Shown here one piece after another: positions 1 through 7,534 of a stretch of 14,061 nucleotides of DNA. The translations under genes and the position numbers were made by a program. Below the pieces are notes generated by a model that saw nothing but the letters and a program-made list of their open reading frames with translations, was not told the DNA's origin and made no database searches. The stretch spans positions 1-14,061 of the forward strand of contig VBQP01000015.1 of assembly GCA_008297795.1 (NCBI GenBank), given 5' to 3'. Position 1 is the first letter of the stretch. Each line of letters starts with the position of its first letter. This DNA is from Thermoplasmata archaeon (GTDB lineage: Archaea; Thermoplasmatota; E2; UBA202; DSCA01).

Positions 1-164
1 CCCCCAGTTATCCCTGCAAGCAGTATCTGGAAGTGTGGATTATTGCCGAATACTATATACACGATTATACTATAAGCCAGTGTTATATTCACCAGGGGGA
101 GAGCAATTCCTGCCAGTGTGTAAAAAAATAATATTTTTTTCTCTTGTTCAATATTTCTACCCAT
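1..164 (-). CDS. Membrane protein, N-terminal part (runs off left edge)
   Basis: An open frame of 54 codons runs on the minus strand from ATG at 162-164 to the window edge without a stop. It begins MGRNIEQEKKILFFYTLAG and continues with a strongly hydrophobic stretch from about residue 11 to 37 (LFFYTLAGIALPLVNITLAY then SIIVYIVFG), then a short polar turn (NNPHF) and the start of another hydrophobic segment. This is the pattern of a multi-pass membrane protein with a short charged cytoplasmic N-terminus. A TATA-like element lies about 35-40 bases upstream of the ATG, and GGTG/GGAG bases lie just before it. The family cannot be recognised from so little sequence. The call rests on the clean hydrophobic pattern and the promoter. 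Confidence 0.6.
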   Translation of the reverse strand, partial: MGRNIEQEKKILFFYTLAGIALPLVNITLAYSIIVYIVFGNNPHFQILLAGITG

Positions 165-195
165 CTCCAATACACCAAATATTGAACAGTTTACA

Positions 196-210
196 CTTTT
201 AAATATATTA
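196..210. promoter_or_regulatory. TATA-like element between the left-edge gene and the structured region
   Basis: The AT-rich run cttttaaatatatta reads as an archaeal TATA box on either strand. On the minus strand it lies about 35-40 bases before the ATG of the membrane protein, giving a leader of roughly 10-15 bases. On the plus strand it would place a transcription start near 225-232, which is where the inverted-repeat region begins with GGTATCG. Both uses are inferred from spacing only. Confidence 0.4.
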
Positions 211-211
211 T

Positions 212-400
212 GGGCATCCCTATCTGGTATCGATTTTTCTCATTTCGATACGCCTCCAGATGAGAATGCCCTTCCCTCTCACTCATTAGATAACAAAACT
301 CCGAGTGAGGTTGCAGGAATAAACCTCGGACTTGAGAACAAAAAGAATAGGCGGGTAGGGCTAATATCAAAAGCTCTATGCCCTGATACCCCGACAGGTG
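212..400 (+). ncRNA. Candidate structured RNA or structured leader
   Basis: This gene-free stretch contains many inverted repeats. Hairpin 1 (212-271) pairs GGGCAT with ATGCCC, ATCTGG (222-227) with CCAGAT (256-261), and TATCGA (228-233) with TCGATA (245-250) around a T-rich loop. Hairpin 2 pairs CTCACTC (278-284) with GAGTGAG (303-309). Competing with it are TCCGAG (300-305) with CTCGGA (325-330), and GAGGTT (307-312) with AACCTC (322-327). Hairpin 3 pairs GGTA-GGGC (354-361) with GCCC-TGA-TACC (380-390). GGTATC (226-231) can also pair with GATACC (385-390) and so close the whole element. No family signature of tRNA, SRP RNA, RNase P RNA, a C/D guide or a known archaeal riboswitch was recognised. 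The plus strand is preferred because of the TATA-like run at 196-210, but stems exist on both strands. It could also be a 5' leader of the gene at 478. Confidence 0.35.
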
Positions 401-445
401 TTAAAAATGTCCCTTAAACCCGACAGAACCGATTTTACAATCGAA

Positions 446-457
446 GATTATTTTTAT
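446..457 (+). promoter_or_regulatory. Possible TATA box for the secreted hydrolase gene
   Basis: The run gattatttttat lies about 20-32 bases before the ATG at 478, which has no Shine-Dalgarno sequence. This is the spacing expected for a leaderless archaeal transcript. The element departs from the TTTAWATA consensus, so the call is tentative. Transcription could instead start further upstream and include the structured region. Confidence 0.3.
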
Positions 458-477
458 TGCTTTCCGATGCAGTATTG

Positions 478-3162
478 ATGAAATTCCTTGGCATTGCCAT
501 AATGGCAATATTTTTACTACCTGCATTTGCATCTGCAGTTCCTGAAGGGGTGCTGCCGTCAAGCGATTATGTTCCCGCCGTTTCAGAAAATGCAGCCTCA
601 TATGGAAACGGATATAGATACAACATGAATGGCTTTATCTACGTTCACATAGAGGGAGATGCATATGAACGAGGCTACCAGCACGGCTATCTTCTCTATC
701 CCGAAATCATGGACATGCTCTACAGATGGAGCAATGTAATACACAACTGCCCCATTGTGCTGAAATATGTACACCTGAACGAGTCGTCATCCAGATATGA
801 AAAAATATCGGGCATATGGTGGAATTACTGCAGGAACAAAGCAATGAATATTTTCTGGGATAAATACCCTGCAGAGTACAAATCGGAGATAAAGGGCATA
901 GCAGACGCCGTGGCAGCCAGAGGCGGCGAAATGTTCGGGGAAAAGGTAACCTACGAAGACATACTCACCCTCAACGAGATGTACGAGCTTATGTCAATAC
1001 TGGTAAATCCTGTAAAAAGCATACATCCGTTACGCACGCTTTTCTACGACCTGCTTGGTGCTGCTCCCGAACTTGAGAATAAAGAAAATGAGTTTATCTC
1101 CTCACTCGTTAGTTATCCTCCTGTACACCACTGCGATGGGTTTATCGCCACAGGAGATGCTACCACCAACGGTCAGGTTGTTGCCACAGATTCCGTGTGG
1201 TGCGGCGGATGGTGGTATACGTATTACATTGCCCAGAGATGGAATATCATCCTGGACATCGTCCCTGCACAGGGAAACAGGATAATAATAGGCACTTCTC
1301 CGGGATACATATGGAGCGACGAGGACTACTGGCAGAATGATAAAGGCATAATACTCATAGAAACGACATGCCCACAGGGATTGTGGAAGAAGAACGGCAT
1401 GCCCCTTGCAATAAGGACAAGGATGGCTATGCAGTATGGAGAAAATATTGATGATGTTATAAGATACATGAGAACAGACAGCAACGGTGTTATGAATGCA
1501 GTATGGCTTATAGGGGATACGAAAAACGGGGAGATTGCACGTTTCGAACTCGGGTTGTATGAAAGTGCGGTGTGGAGGACAAAGAACGGCTTTTACTGGT
1601 CTGCGAACAACCCGATGGATCCATCTGTAAGGAAGGAGCAATTAAGATTTGAAAGCATGAAGGGCGCATTTTTTAGGGTATTGCACATGCTCTTCAACAC
1701 TTCCGGTTATGAGTACTATACGCTGAAATACTTCCCATCTGACAGGGACATAAAATTTGAGGAATTCGGGAACGATAATTACGGGAAAATTGATGTAGAG
1801 GAGGTAAAAAAACTTATGTCAAATCCTCCGATAACTGATTTTTCGACGGATTGCAAGATTACAGACAGTTATCTGATATCCAAAAATGGGTTATGGACAT
1901 TCTGGGGCAATCCTCATGGTGACATATGGAATACCTCATCACTCCAGCCGAATTTGAGAGGCGTTGTAGATGTCCCGCCTGCGGGATGGGCAAGAATTTA
2001 CGGATTATCTTCCCAGCCTGAATTTTTTTATAGCCCGCAATCCTACGAAGGCGGGGAGGCGGCAATTGAATGGGACTACAGCACAGATGGAAACAATTTT
2101 GAGAGCGCATCCGGCGTGTCGGGCAATGGGGCAATTTATCTCTCAACAAACAGCGGGAAGATGTATGCATTCGATGACAGCGGTAACCTTATGTGGAATA
2201 AAATCCTGGGCGAAAGCGCAACTGCCCCTGCATACAGCAACGAACATATTTTTGTCGCAACAGATGGGGTGCTGTATTCCATAAATGCCAATGGGGATAT
2301 AGAATGGAGTTTTGATGCCTGCGTTTCCTCCCGCCCTGCTGTTAACGGGGATACGGTCATTGTGGGCACAGAAGATGGGCTATACTGCATCTCTGCCGTC
2401 AACGGAAAAGAAATATGGCATTTCGAGACCAACACAACTGCCTATCCTTCAAATGTGATTAACAAAAAAGTTTATGCTGTTTCAGGGAATACTTGCTATG
2501 CCGTTGATGTCAGAAACGGGAAAAACATATGGACATTTGAAGCAGGCGGCGTCATGACCTCGCCCCCATATGCAGACGAAAATGGAGTCTATTTTGGAAG
2601 CTGGGATAATAACCTCTATGCACTTTCTCCAGATGATGGGGATTTAAAATGGAAATATGAGGTGGGCTGGGGAATAGATACCACGCCTGTTTCAGATAAA
2701 AATCTCGTGTTCTTTGGTTCAATGGACAACAATTTTTACGCTGTTGACAAAGAAAGCGGAAAACTCGAATGGGCATTCACATGCAGGGCTTCTGTCCGCT
2801 CTTCGCCCGAAATTTACGGGTACTACGTGTTCTTTGGTGCAGATGACGGTCATTTTTACGCACTCAACAAAACGAATGGGAGGTTGGTATGGAGTTTCTC
2901 ACTTCCATACTCAACTGACGGCAGCGTCTACAATTATGTTACCACGCCGATAGAATCATCACCAGAGATATGCAATGGAAACGTCATCTTCGGTGCAGGA
3001 GGGCACATATATGCATTGGACACACAGACAAGAGAACTCCCCTCAGAGATAGCATATTCCCCCTCATCGAGGTCTGTTACCATGCTCGCATTCATGGTTG
3101 TTATGGCAATAGCAGCAGGCATAGCAGCATATGTATACTACAAAAAAGGTAAGAGAAAGTAA
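478..3162 (+). CDS. Secreted, membrane-anchored C45-like Ntn-hydrolase fused to a PQQ-type beta-propeller
   Basis: This 894-residue protein has four parts. A signal peptide (MKFLGIAIMAIFLLPAFASA) decides the ATG at 478 over an in-frame TTG at 457. Residues about 50-450 resemble peptidase C45/acyl-CoA:6-aminopenicillanate acyltransferase-type Ntn-hydrolases: the early GDAYERGYQHGYLL motif, then HHCDGFIATGDATTNG with the likely nucleophile Cys219, later GDTKNGEIARFELG and WSANNPM. In that family the enzyme cuts itself before the Cys and then hydrolyses or transfers amide-linked acyl groups. Residues about 525-850 carry eight repeats of the form VFFGSxDNNFYAVDxxSGKLEWxF, typical of PQQ/WD40-like propellers. 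The last repeat lacks its W strand, which AIEWDY at the start of the domain can supply (Velcro closure). A transmembrane helix (about 866-888) and a KKGKRK tail anchor it, so the enzyme faces outside. The substrate is unknown. It is monocistronic and ends at a strong terminator. Confidence 0.85.
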   Translation: MKFLGIAIMAIFLLPAFASAVPEGVLPSSDYVPAVSENAASYGNGYRYNMNGFIYVHIEGDAYERGYQHGYLLYPEIMDMLYRWSNVIHNCPIVLKYVHLNESSSRYEKISGIWWNYCRNKAMNIFWDKYPAEYKSEIKGIADAVAARGGEMFGEKVTYEDILTLNEMYELMSILVNPVKSIHPLRTLFYDLLGAAPELENKENEFISSLVSYPPVHHCDGFIATGDATTNGQVVATDSVWCGGWWYTYYIAQRWNIILDIVPAQGNRIIIGTSPGYIWSDEDYWQNDKGIILIETTCPQGLWKKNGMPLAIRTRMAMQYGENIDDVIRYMRTDSNGVMNAVWLIGDTKNGEIARFELGLYESAVWRTKNGFYWSANNPMDPSVRKEQLRFESMKGAFFRVLHMLFNTSGYEYYTLKYFPSDRDIKFEEFGNDNYGKIDVEEVKKLMSNPPITDFSTDCKITDSYLISKNGLWTFWGNPHGDIWNTSSLQPNLRGVVDVPPAGWARIYGLSSQPEFFYSPQSYEGGEAAIEWDYSTDGNNFESASGVSGNGAIYLSTNSGKMYAFDDSGNLMWNKILGESATAPAYSNEHIFVATDGVLYSINANGDIEWSFDACVSSRPAVNGDTVIVGTEDGLYCISAVNGKEIWHFETNTTAYPSNVINKKVYAVSGNTCYAVDVRNGKNIWTFEAGGVMTSPPYADENGVYFGSWDNNLYALSPDDGDLKWKYEVGWGIDTTPVSDKNLVFFGSMDNNFYAVDKESGKLEWAFTCRASVRSSPEIYGYYVFFGADDGHFYALNKTNGRLVWSFSLPYSTDGSVYNYVTTPIESSPEICNGNVIFGAGGHIYALDTQTRELPSEIAYSPSSRSVTMLAFMVVMAIAAGIAAYVYYKKGKRK

Positions 3163-3171
3163 AAACGCAAT

Positions 3172-3263
3172 GGGGGCGGGTAAAAAAATGACATTGTGGG
3201 CTTTAAAATCCTCTTTCTGTCCACCCTTCCCGCCCCCTCCTTCTCAACTTATTTTATTTTTTT
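3172..3263. terminator. Bidirectional hairpin terminator
   Basis: A perfect 9-base inverted repeat, GGGGGCGGG (3172-3180) and CCCGCCCCC (3229-3237), begins 10 bases after the stop of the hydrolase gene. Its loop holds a second pair, GTGG (3196-3199) with CCAC (3221-3224). T-rich tracts follow on the plus strand (about 3248-3263). On the minus strand the stem is followed by a GTTTTTACTTTC-like T tract. The element lies between convergent genes and can serve both. Confidence 0.65.
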
Positions 3264-3287
3264 CACTTGCTCTCTTCATCAAAATAT

Positions 3288-3464
3288 CTATTTTTCACTT
3301 TTCTCCTCATGCCATATCCCTACGAAATGGCATTTCTGGCATTCATACACATGAACTTCCATTATCCATCTCGGCAATTTTATAAAAGGAATTGATGGCA
3401 TGTCATCAGGCGATGATATCTCTTCCATTTCTCCTTTGCATACGGGGCACGATTTTTTTCCCAT
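3288..3464 (-). CDS. Small zinc-ribbon protein, 58 residues
   Basis: A short open frame on the minus strand encodes 58 residues starting MGKKSCPVCKGEMEEI and ending with TAG at 3288-3290. It has two CxxC knuckles, Cys6/Cys9 and Cys42/Cys45 (YECQKCHFVGIWHEE), spaced as in a zinc ribbon, with a conserved-looking aromatic and proline core (IKLPRWIMEVHVY) between them. Such ribbons bind one zinc and often mediate nucleic-acid or protein contacts; the role here is unknown. An AT-rich TATA-like run (AATAAAAG on the minus strand, near 3495-3502) lies about 35 bases upstream and there is no Shine-Dalgarno site, which suggests a near-leaderless transcript. It converges on the hydrolase gene and shares its terminator. 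The Cys pattern makes it a real gene despite its size. Confidence 0.7.
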   Translation of the reverse strand: MGKKSCPVCKGEMEEISSPDDMPSIPFIKLPRWIMEVHVYECQKCHFVGIWHEEKSEK

Positions 3465-3507
3465 GTGTGTAATTGAGGGATGCTACATAAACTTTTATTA
3501 ACCCAAA

Positions 3508-3523
3508 CCGAAAGGCATATAAA
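3508..3523 (+). promoter_or_regulatory. BRE/TATA promoter of pyruvate phosphate dikinase
   Basis: CCGAAAGG (3508-3515), a good purine-rich BRE, directly precedes ATATAAA (3517-3523), a good TATA box. A start about 25 bases downstream (near 3545-3550) would give a leader of roughly 20 bases that still contains the ribosome site at 3557-3563. Confidence 0.65.
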
Positions 3524-3556
3524 CTGCTTTTCTTAATCAATTTCTTCCATTATCAT

Positions 3557-3563
3557 GGTGAGG
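3557..3563 (+). promoter_or_regulatory. Ribosome binding site that decides the PPDK start
   Basis: GGTGAGG lies 3 bases before the ATG at 3567. It overlaps the codons after an earlier in-frame ATG at 3555, which has no such site. This supports initiation at 3567, giving MKEVYPFEE, the usual N-terminus for this family. Confidence 0.6.
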
Positions 3564-3566
3564 AAA

Positions 3567-6317
3567 ATGAAAGAGGTTTATCCATTTGAGGAAGTAAAAA
3601 AAGAGATGAAGGATATTGTCGGGAATAAGGGTGCCCAGTTGGGGGAGATGAGCAGCATAGGCATTCCTGTACCCCCTGGTTTTGTAATCACAACGCGGTC
3701 ATGTGTCAACTACCTGAAACGCAAAAAAATTCCAGATTCCCTTAAGAAAGAAATACTTTCTGCAATGAAAGAACTTGAGAAAAAAAATAAAAGAAAATTC
3801 GGAGGTTCTGAGAAACCTCTCCTTGTTTCTATTCGTTCAGGCGCCCCGGTATCAATGCCCGGCATGATGGATACGATTCTGAATCTCGGGCTGAATGACA
3901 AAACGGTAAAGGGGCTTGCCAGAGAAACGGGAAATGAATGGTTTGCATATGACACCTACCGCCGCTTCATTCAGATGTTTGGCAGCATTGTTCTTGGCAT
4001 AGAAGAGAAGAATTTCGATAACATACTTGAAAAAGTAAAGAAAGGGGAAAAGGCAAAAACAGACCAGGAAATTTCAGTGGCGGGGCTGAAGAAAGTCGTG
4101 AAAGAATACAAAAAAATTGCTTCCATTCCGGAAGAGCCGGAAGAGCAACTTTTTATGGCAGTTGAGGCAGTATTCAAATCATGGAACAACAAAAGGGCGA
4201 GAAACTACAGGAAATACCAGGGGTTGCCAGACGATGTCGGCACTGCAGTCGTTGTCCAGACAATGGTATTCGGAAATCTCGATGATAAATCTGGCACAGG
4301 TGTTGCATTTACCCGCAATCCGGCAACAGGAAAGAAAGAGCTTTACGGGGAATTTCTCCTCAACGCCCAGGGAGAAGACATAGTTTCGGGAAAGAGAACG
4401 CCGCAGCCGGTCGCCGCCCTGAAAAAAGTGTTTCCAAAAATTTATGATGAACTGGCTAAAACTGCTGAGAAACTGGAGAAACATTACAGGAATATGCAGG
4501 ACATGGAATTCACAATCCAGCATGGAAAACTTTACATCCTCCAAACAAGGACAGGGAAAAGAACAGCAACTGCAGCCATAAAAATAGCAGTCGACATGGT
4601 CGGGGAAAAGTTGATAACAAAGAAAGAAGCACTGATGCGTGTAACCCCCGATGATATAGAGAAGGCACTCCATCCCATAATCAATCCTGAAGAAAAATAT
4701 GAGGTCATTGCAAAAGGACTTGATGCATCTCCCGGAGCGGCATCAGGCAAAATCGTGTTCGATCCGGAAAGGGCATCCGTGCTTGGGAGGAAGGGAGAGA
4801 AAGTTATACTTATCAGGGAGGAAACAACGCCGGACGACATACACGGCATAACCGCTTCCCAGGGAGTGCTTACAGCAAGAGGAGGTATCACCAGCCATGC
4901 TGCTGTTGTGGCACGTGGCCTCGGAAAACCATGCGTGAGCGGATGCGAAGGGCTTGTCATAGATGAAGAGAAAGGAACTTGCAGGATAGGAAAATACACA
5001 TTCAAGGAGGGGGACATGCTGACAATCGACGGCTCTTCCGGAGAGGTAATAAAAGGGGAGGTTTCTCTTGTTCCACCGAAATTTACGAAAGAGACGGACA
5101 AACTTCTTTCCTGGGCTGATGAGGTCAGAAAACTCGGGGTGAGAGCAAACACGGATACTGTCGAGGGAGCAAAACTTGCCAGGAAGGAGGGGGCGGAGGG
5201 CATAGGGTTATGCAGGACAGAAAGGATGTTCAACGCGCCTGACCGCCTTCCGATTGTGAGGGAAATGATACTTGCAGAAAACAAAAAGGAGAGGATGAAG
5301 GCACTTGAAAAACTTCTACCTCTGCAGAAAAACGATTTCAAGGAGATACTGCGCGCGATGCATCCCCTGCCCGTGACAATACGCCTGCTTGATATACCGC
5401 TCCATGAATTCCTTCCTTCAACAGAGGAGATTTCGAGGGAACTTTCCTACCTGAAGGAGTTTGATGCCGCTGTGAGTCTGCTCCAAGAAATACCCGGCAT
5501 ATCAAAGGTCCTTGACCCGAAACTCCATGTTTATCTGCCTTCAGTGGAGAAATTCATAGATGAATTAACAAATGAGAAATACCATGTGCTGAGCAAGAAA
5601 TTGATAGAGGAGAAGACGGCGATGCTCAAAAAGGTGCGTTCCCTTGAAGAGGTAAATCCAATGCTCGGGCACAGGGGCGTCAGGTTGGGAATCACTTATC
5701 CCGAGATATATGATATGCAGATAAGGGCATTGTACGAGGCATCTGCCGAACTCATAAAAGAAGGACTGGAGGTTCATCCAGAACTGATGGTTCCACAGGT
5801 ATGCACAGCCCAGGAACTCAAATGGGTATTCAAGAGAGTCAGGAAAATTTCACGTGAAGTGGAGAAAAATTACGGCATTAAAGTGCCTCTAAAATTCGGT
5901 ACAATGATAGAAGTGGTGAGAGCATGCATGAGAGCTGGAAAACTATCGGAAATTGCAGAGTTCTTCAGTTTCGGAACAAATGACCTTTCCCAGGCAACTT
6001 TCAGTTTCAGCAGGGAAGATGCAGAAAAGAAATTCCTTCCCCTTTACACACAGAGGGGCATCCTTCAGGACAACCCGTTCTCCATAATAGACAGAAAAGG
6101 GGTCGGACGGCTGATGAGCATAGCGATAGAATGGGGAAGAAAAACAAGGCCTGATTTGAAGGTTGGAGTGTGCGGCGAACAGGGCGGCGAGCCGAATTCC
6201 ATACACATATTTTACAACATAGGCGTGGATTACGTGAGTTGCTCGCCGTTCAGGGTGCCCGTGGCTCGGCTGGCAGCTGCGCAGGCAACCCTCGAAGGGA
6301 AAAAGGAAGTGATATGA
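3567..6317 (+). CDS. ppdK: Pyruvate, phosphate dikinase
   Basis: The 916-residue product interconverts pyruvate + ATP + Pi and PEP + AMP + PPi, a cytoplasmic link between glycolysis and gluconeogenesis. All family parts are present. The N-terminal ATP-grasp/pyruvate-phosphate-binding region has NKGAQLGEM, RSGAPVSMPGMMDT and GVAFTRNPATGKKELYGEF. The swivelling phosphohistidine domain has GGITSHAAVVARGLGKPCVS with catalytic His444. The C-terminal PEP-binding barrel has GLCRTERMF, FGTNDLSQATFSFSRED and a CGEQGGEP loop carrying the general acid/base Cys869 before YVSCSPFRVPVARLAAAQA. The Gln after CGE, where many homologues have His, is a small variation. The length is slightly above the usual 870-890 residues. 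The start was chosen by the ribosome site; ATG 3555 would add four residues. It has its own promoter, stands alone, and converges with the mtnA operon, whose end is 40 bases away. Confidence 0.96.
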   Translation: MKEVYPFEEVKKEMKDIVGNKGAQLGEMSSIGIPVPPGFVITTRSCVNYLKRKKIPDSLKKEILSAMKELEKKNKRKFGGSEKPLLVSIRSGAPVSMPGMMDTILNLGLNDKTVKGLARETGNEWFAYDTYRRFIQMFGSIVLGIEEKNFDNILEKVKKGEKAKTDQEISVAGLKKVVKEYKKIASIPEEPEEQLFMAVEAVFKSWNNKRARNYRKYQGLPDDVGTAVVVQTMVFGNLDDKSGTGVAFTRNPATGKKELYGEFLLNAQGEDIVSGKRTPQPVAALKKVFPKIYDELAKTAEKLEKHYRNMQDMEFTIQHGKLYILQTRTGKRTATAAIKIAVDMVGEKLITKKEALMRVTPDDIEKALHPIINPEEKYEVIAKGLDASPGAASGKIVFDPERASVLGRKGEKVILIREETTPDDIHGITASQGVLTARGGITSHAAVVARGLGKPCVSGCEGLVIDEEKGTCRIGKYTFKEGDMLTIDGSSGEVIKGEVSLVPPKFTKETDKLLSWADEVRKLGVRANTDTVEGAKLARKEGAEGIGLCRTERMFNAPDRLPIVREMILAENKKERMKALEKLLPLQKNDFKEILRAMHPLPVTIRLLDIPLHEFLPSTEEISRELSYLKEFDAAVSLLQEIPGISKVLDPKLHVYLPSVEKFIDELTNEKYHVLSKKLIEEKTAMLKKVRSLEEVNPMLGHRGVRLGITYPEIYDMQIRALYEASAELIKEGLEVHPELMVPQVCTAQELKWVFKRVRKISREVEKNYGIKVPLKFGTMIEVVRACMRAGKLSEIAEFFSFGTNDLSQATFSFSREDAEKKFLPLYTQRGILQDNPFSIIDRKGVGRLMSIAIEWGRKTRPDLKVGVCGEQGGEPNSIHIFYNIGVDYVSCSPFRVPVARLAAAQATLEGKKEVI

Positions 6318-6357
6318 ACGTAGATAAGCGGAACTGAAAAGATGGACTGGCATCGCA

Positions 6358-6585
6358 TCATTTCAACTTTGTTCCCGAGATGACAAAAGAGTGCTGTTTG
6401 AGTTTTATCCATCTGCCTTCCTCTACTCCGACAAGATTGCCGCATGTGCATCTGCGCTCTTTTCCTTCATGTATGCTGTAATCTTCAATAATCCTTTCTT
6501 TCCAGCAGTGCCACAGTTTCCCCCCGCCTATTTTAACATATCTGAATACTTTGGAGTTACACTTTGCGCATTTTATGGTTATCAT
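6358..6585 (-). CDS. Small zinc-ribbon protein, 75 residues, last gene of the mtnA operon
   Basis: This 75-residue basic protein begins MITIKCAKCNSKVFRYVKIG. Its Cys residues form CxxC (6 and 9), a single Cys27 (LWHCWKE) and CxC (46 and 48, RRCTCGN), followed by a basic C-terminus (RWIKLKQHSFVISGTKLK). This looks like a zinc ribbon that may contact nucleic acid. The ATG follows the mtnA stop by four bases. The sequence GGTGA that contains the mtnA stop also lies four bases before this ATG, so it can act as the ribosome site and couple translation of the two genes. It is the last gene before the convergent PPDK gene. I do not know its function. Its link to MtnA could be functional or merely positional. 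Confidence 0.8.
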   Translation of the reverse strand: MITIKCAKCNSKVFRYVKIGGGKLWHCWKERIIEDYSIHEGKERRCTCGNLVGVEEGRWIKLKQHSFVISGTKLK

Positions 6586-6589
6586 ACAT

Positions 6590-7534
6590 TCACCGCAATA
6601 CTTTATCAGAGGGTTTTATTATCCCGTTTTCTGTTATTATGCCTGTGATATATTTTGCAGGCGTTACATCAAAGGCAGGATTTCTGACCTCGTCCGGCAC
6701 ATAATCAAAAATTTTTGTGACCTCCTCTGCATCCCTCTCCTCAATTTTTATTTTTCTGCCATCAGATATGCCTTCATCAAATGTACTGGCAGGCGCAGCC
6801 ACATAGAAAGGTATGCCATTCTCTTTCGCAAGAACAGCCTTCTCATATGTCCCTATTTTATTTGCCACATCGTAATTTGATGCAATTCTGTCCGCACCTA
6901 CAATAACCATATCAACCTCTCCCATGCTCATAAAATAGCCTGCCGCGTTATCTGCAATCAGGGCATGCTTTATCCCTTCCTGTTTCAACTCCCAGGAGGT
7001 AAGGAGACCCTGAAGACGGGGTCTTGTCTCGTCAACCCATACGAAAATATCCCTGTCCTTTGCCATTCTTATAGGAGCGAGAGCTGTCCCCCAGTCAACT
7101 GTGGCAAGGGCGCCGGCATTGCAGTGGGTCAATATCCTGCTTCCCTGCGCTATCAATTTTTCCCCCACCTCCCCAATTTTCCTGCACTTTTCTATTGTGC
7201 TATCAACATATGAATGGGCAGCCTCCAGACTCCCCTCATTTTCAAGCATGTAATCAATGGCATAAAACAGATCATGAGCAGTGGGGCGCGTTCTTCTCAG
7301 AATCCTGGCAGCTTTCTCTTTGTCGTCTGCGAGAACCATGCCATAGGCAGCAGCACATCCGATGGCAGGCGCCCCCCTCACAACCATCTTTTTTATTGCA
7401 TAAGAAACCTCCTCAATACTTTCTGCATCAAAAATTTTTAACTGGAAGGGAAGTCTCCGCTGGTCTATGAGTTTAAGGCATCCGCATTCCTCATCCCACC
7501 ATAAAGAGCGCATTTCTTCCCCTTCTACAAGCAT
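6590..7534 (-). CDS. mtnA: Methylthioribose-1-phosphate isomerase (MtnA/eIF2B-like family)
   Basis: The protein (314 residues from ATG 7534) belongs to the MtnA/eIF2B-alpha-like sugar-phosphate isomerases. MtnA converts 5-methylthioribose-1-phosphate to methylthioribulose-1-phosphate in salvage of methylthioadenosine. Family motifs are clear: LIDQRRLPF, VVRGAPAIG (about 51-59), HCNAGALATVDWGTALAPI with catalytic Cys138, ETRPRLQG, and VGADRIASNYDVANKIGTY with catalytic Asp215. The Cys and RGAPAIG favour MtnA over ribose-1,5-bisphosphate isomerase or true eIF2B subunits. The protein is a little shorter than many bacterial MtnAs. Two starts are possible. ATG 7534 overlaps the upstream stop by 10 bases and has a perfect GGAGG seven bases before it. 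ATG 7513 gives MRSLWWDE, which fits the family N-terminus better and follows AAGGGG. It is the third gene of a cupin/aldolase-like/mtnA/zinc-ribbon unit. Confidence 0.9.
   Translation of the reverse strand: MLVEGEEMRSLWWDEECGCLKLIDQRRLPFQLKIFDAESIEEVSYAIKKMVVRGAPAIGCAAAYGMVLADDKEKAARILRRTRPTAHDLFYAIDYMLENEGSLEAAHSYVDSTIEKCRKIGEVGEKLIAQGSRILTHCNAGALATVDWGTALAPIRMAKDRDIFVWVDETRPRLQGLLTSWELKQEGIKHALIADNAAGYFMSMGEVDMVIVGADRIASNYDVANKIGTYEKAVLAKENGIPFYVAAPASTFDEGISDGRKIKIEERDAEEVTKIFDYVPDEVRNPAFDVTPAKYITGIITENGIIKPSDKVLR

Noticed and set aside
165..477. tRNA, SRP RNA, RNase P RNA or H/ACA guide in the inverted-repeat region
   Set aside because: No T-loop consensus, no GGAA-tetraloop helix 8, no GAGGAAAGTC block, and no pocket with an ACA box at the right distance. 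The CAGAACC near 424 alone is not enough.
1102..1641. Minus-strand open frame of 179 codons inside the hydrolase gene
   Set aside because: Antisense to the C45-like domain, with Cys/His/Tyr-rich nonsense composition and no ribosome site.
3131..3385. Plus-strand open frame of 84 codons after the hydrolase gene
   Set aside because: It runs through the terminator hairpin and T tracts and is antisense to the zinc-ribbon gene; low-complexity Ser/Pro/Phe composition.
4532..5341. Long minus-strand open frame (269 codons) inside PPDK
   Set aside because: It is Ser/Phe-rich, antisense to a strongly conserved enzyme, and shows no motif or start signals; a shadow of codon bias.
6391..6880. Plus-strand frames near the end of the mtnA operon
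   Set aside because: They are antisense to the zinc-ribbon gene and mtnA and have Phe/Tyr/Cys-rich composition without motifs.
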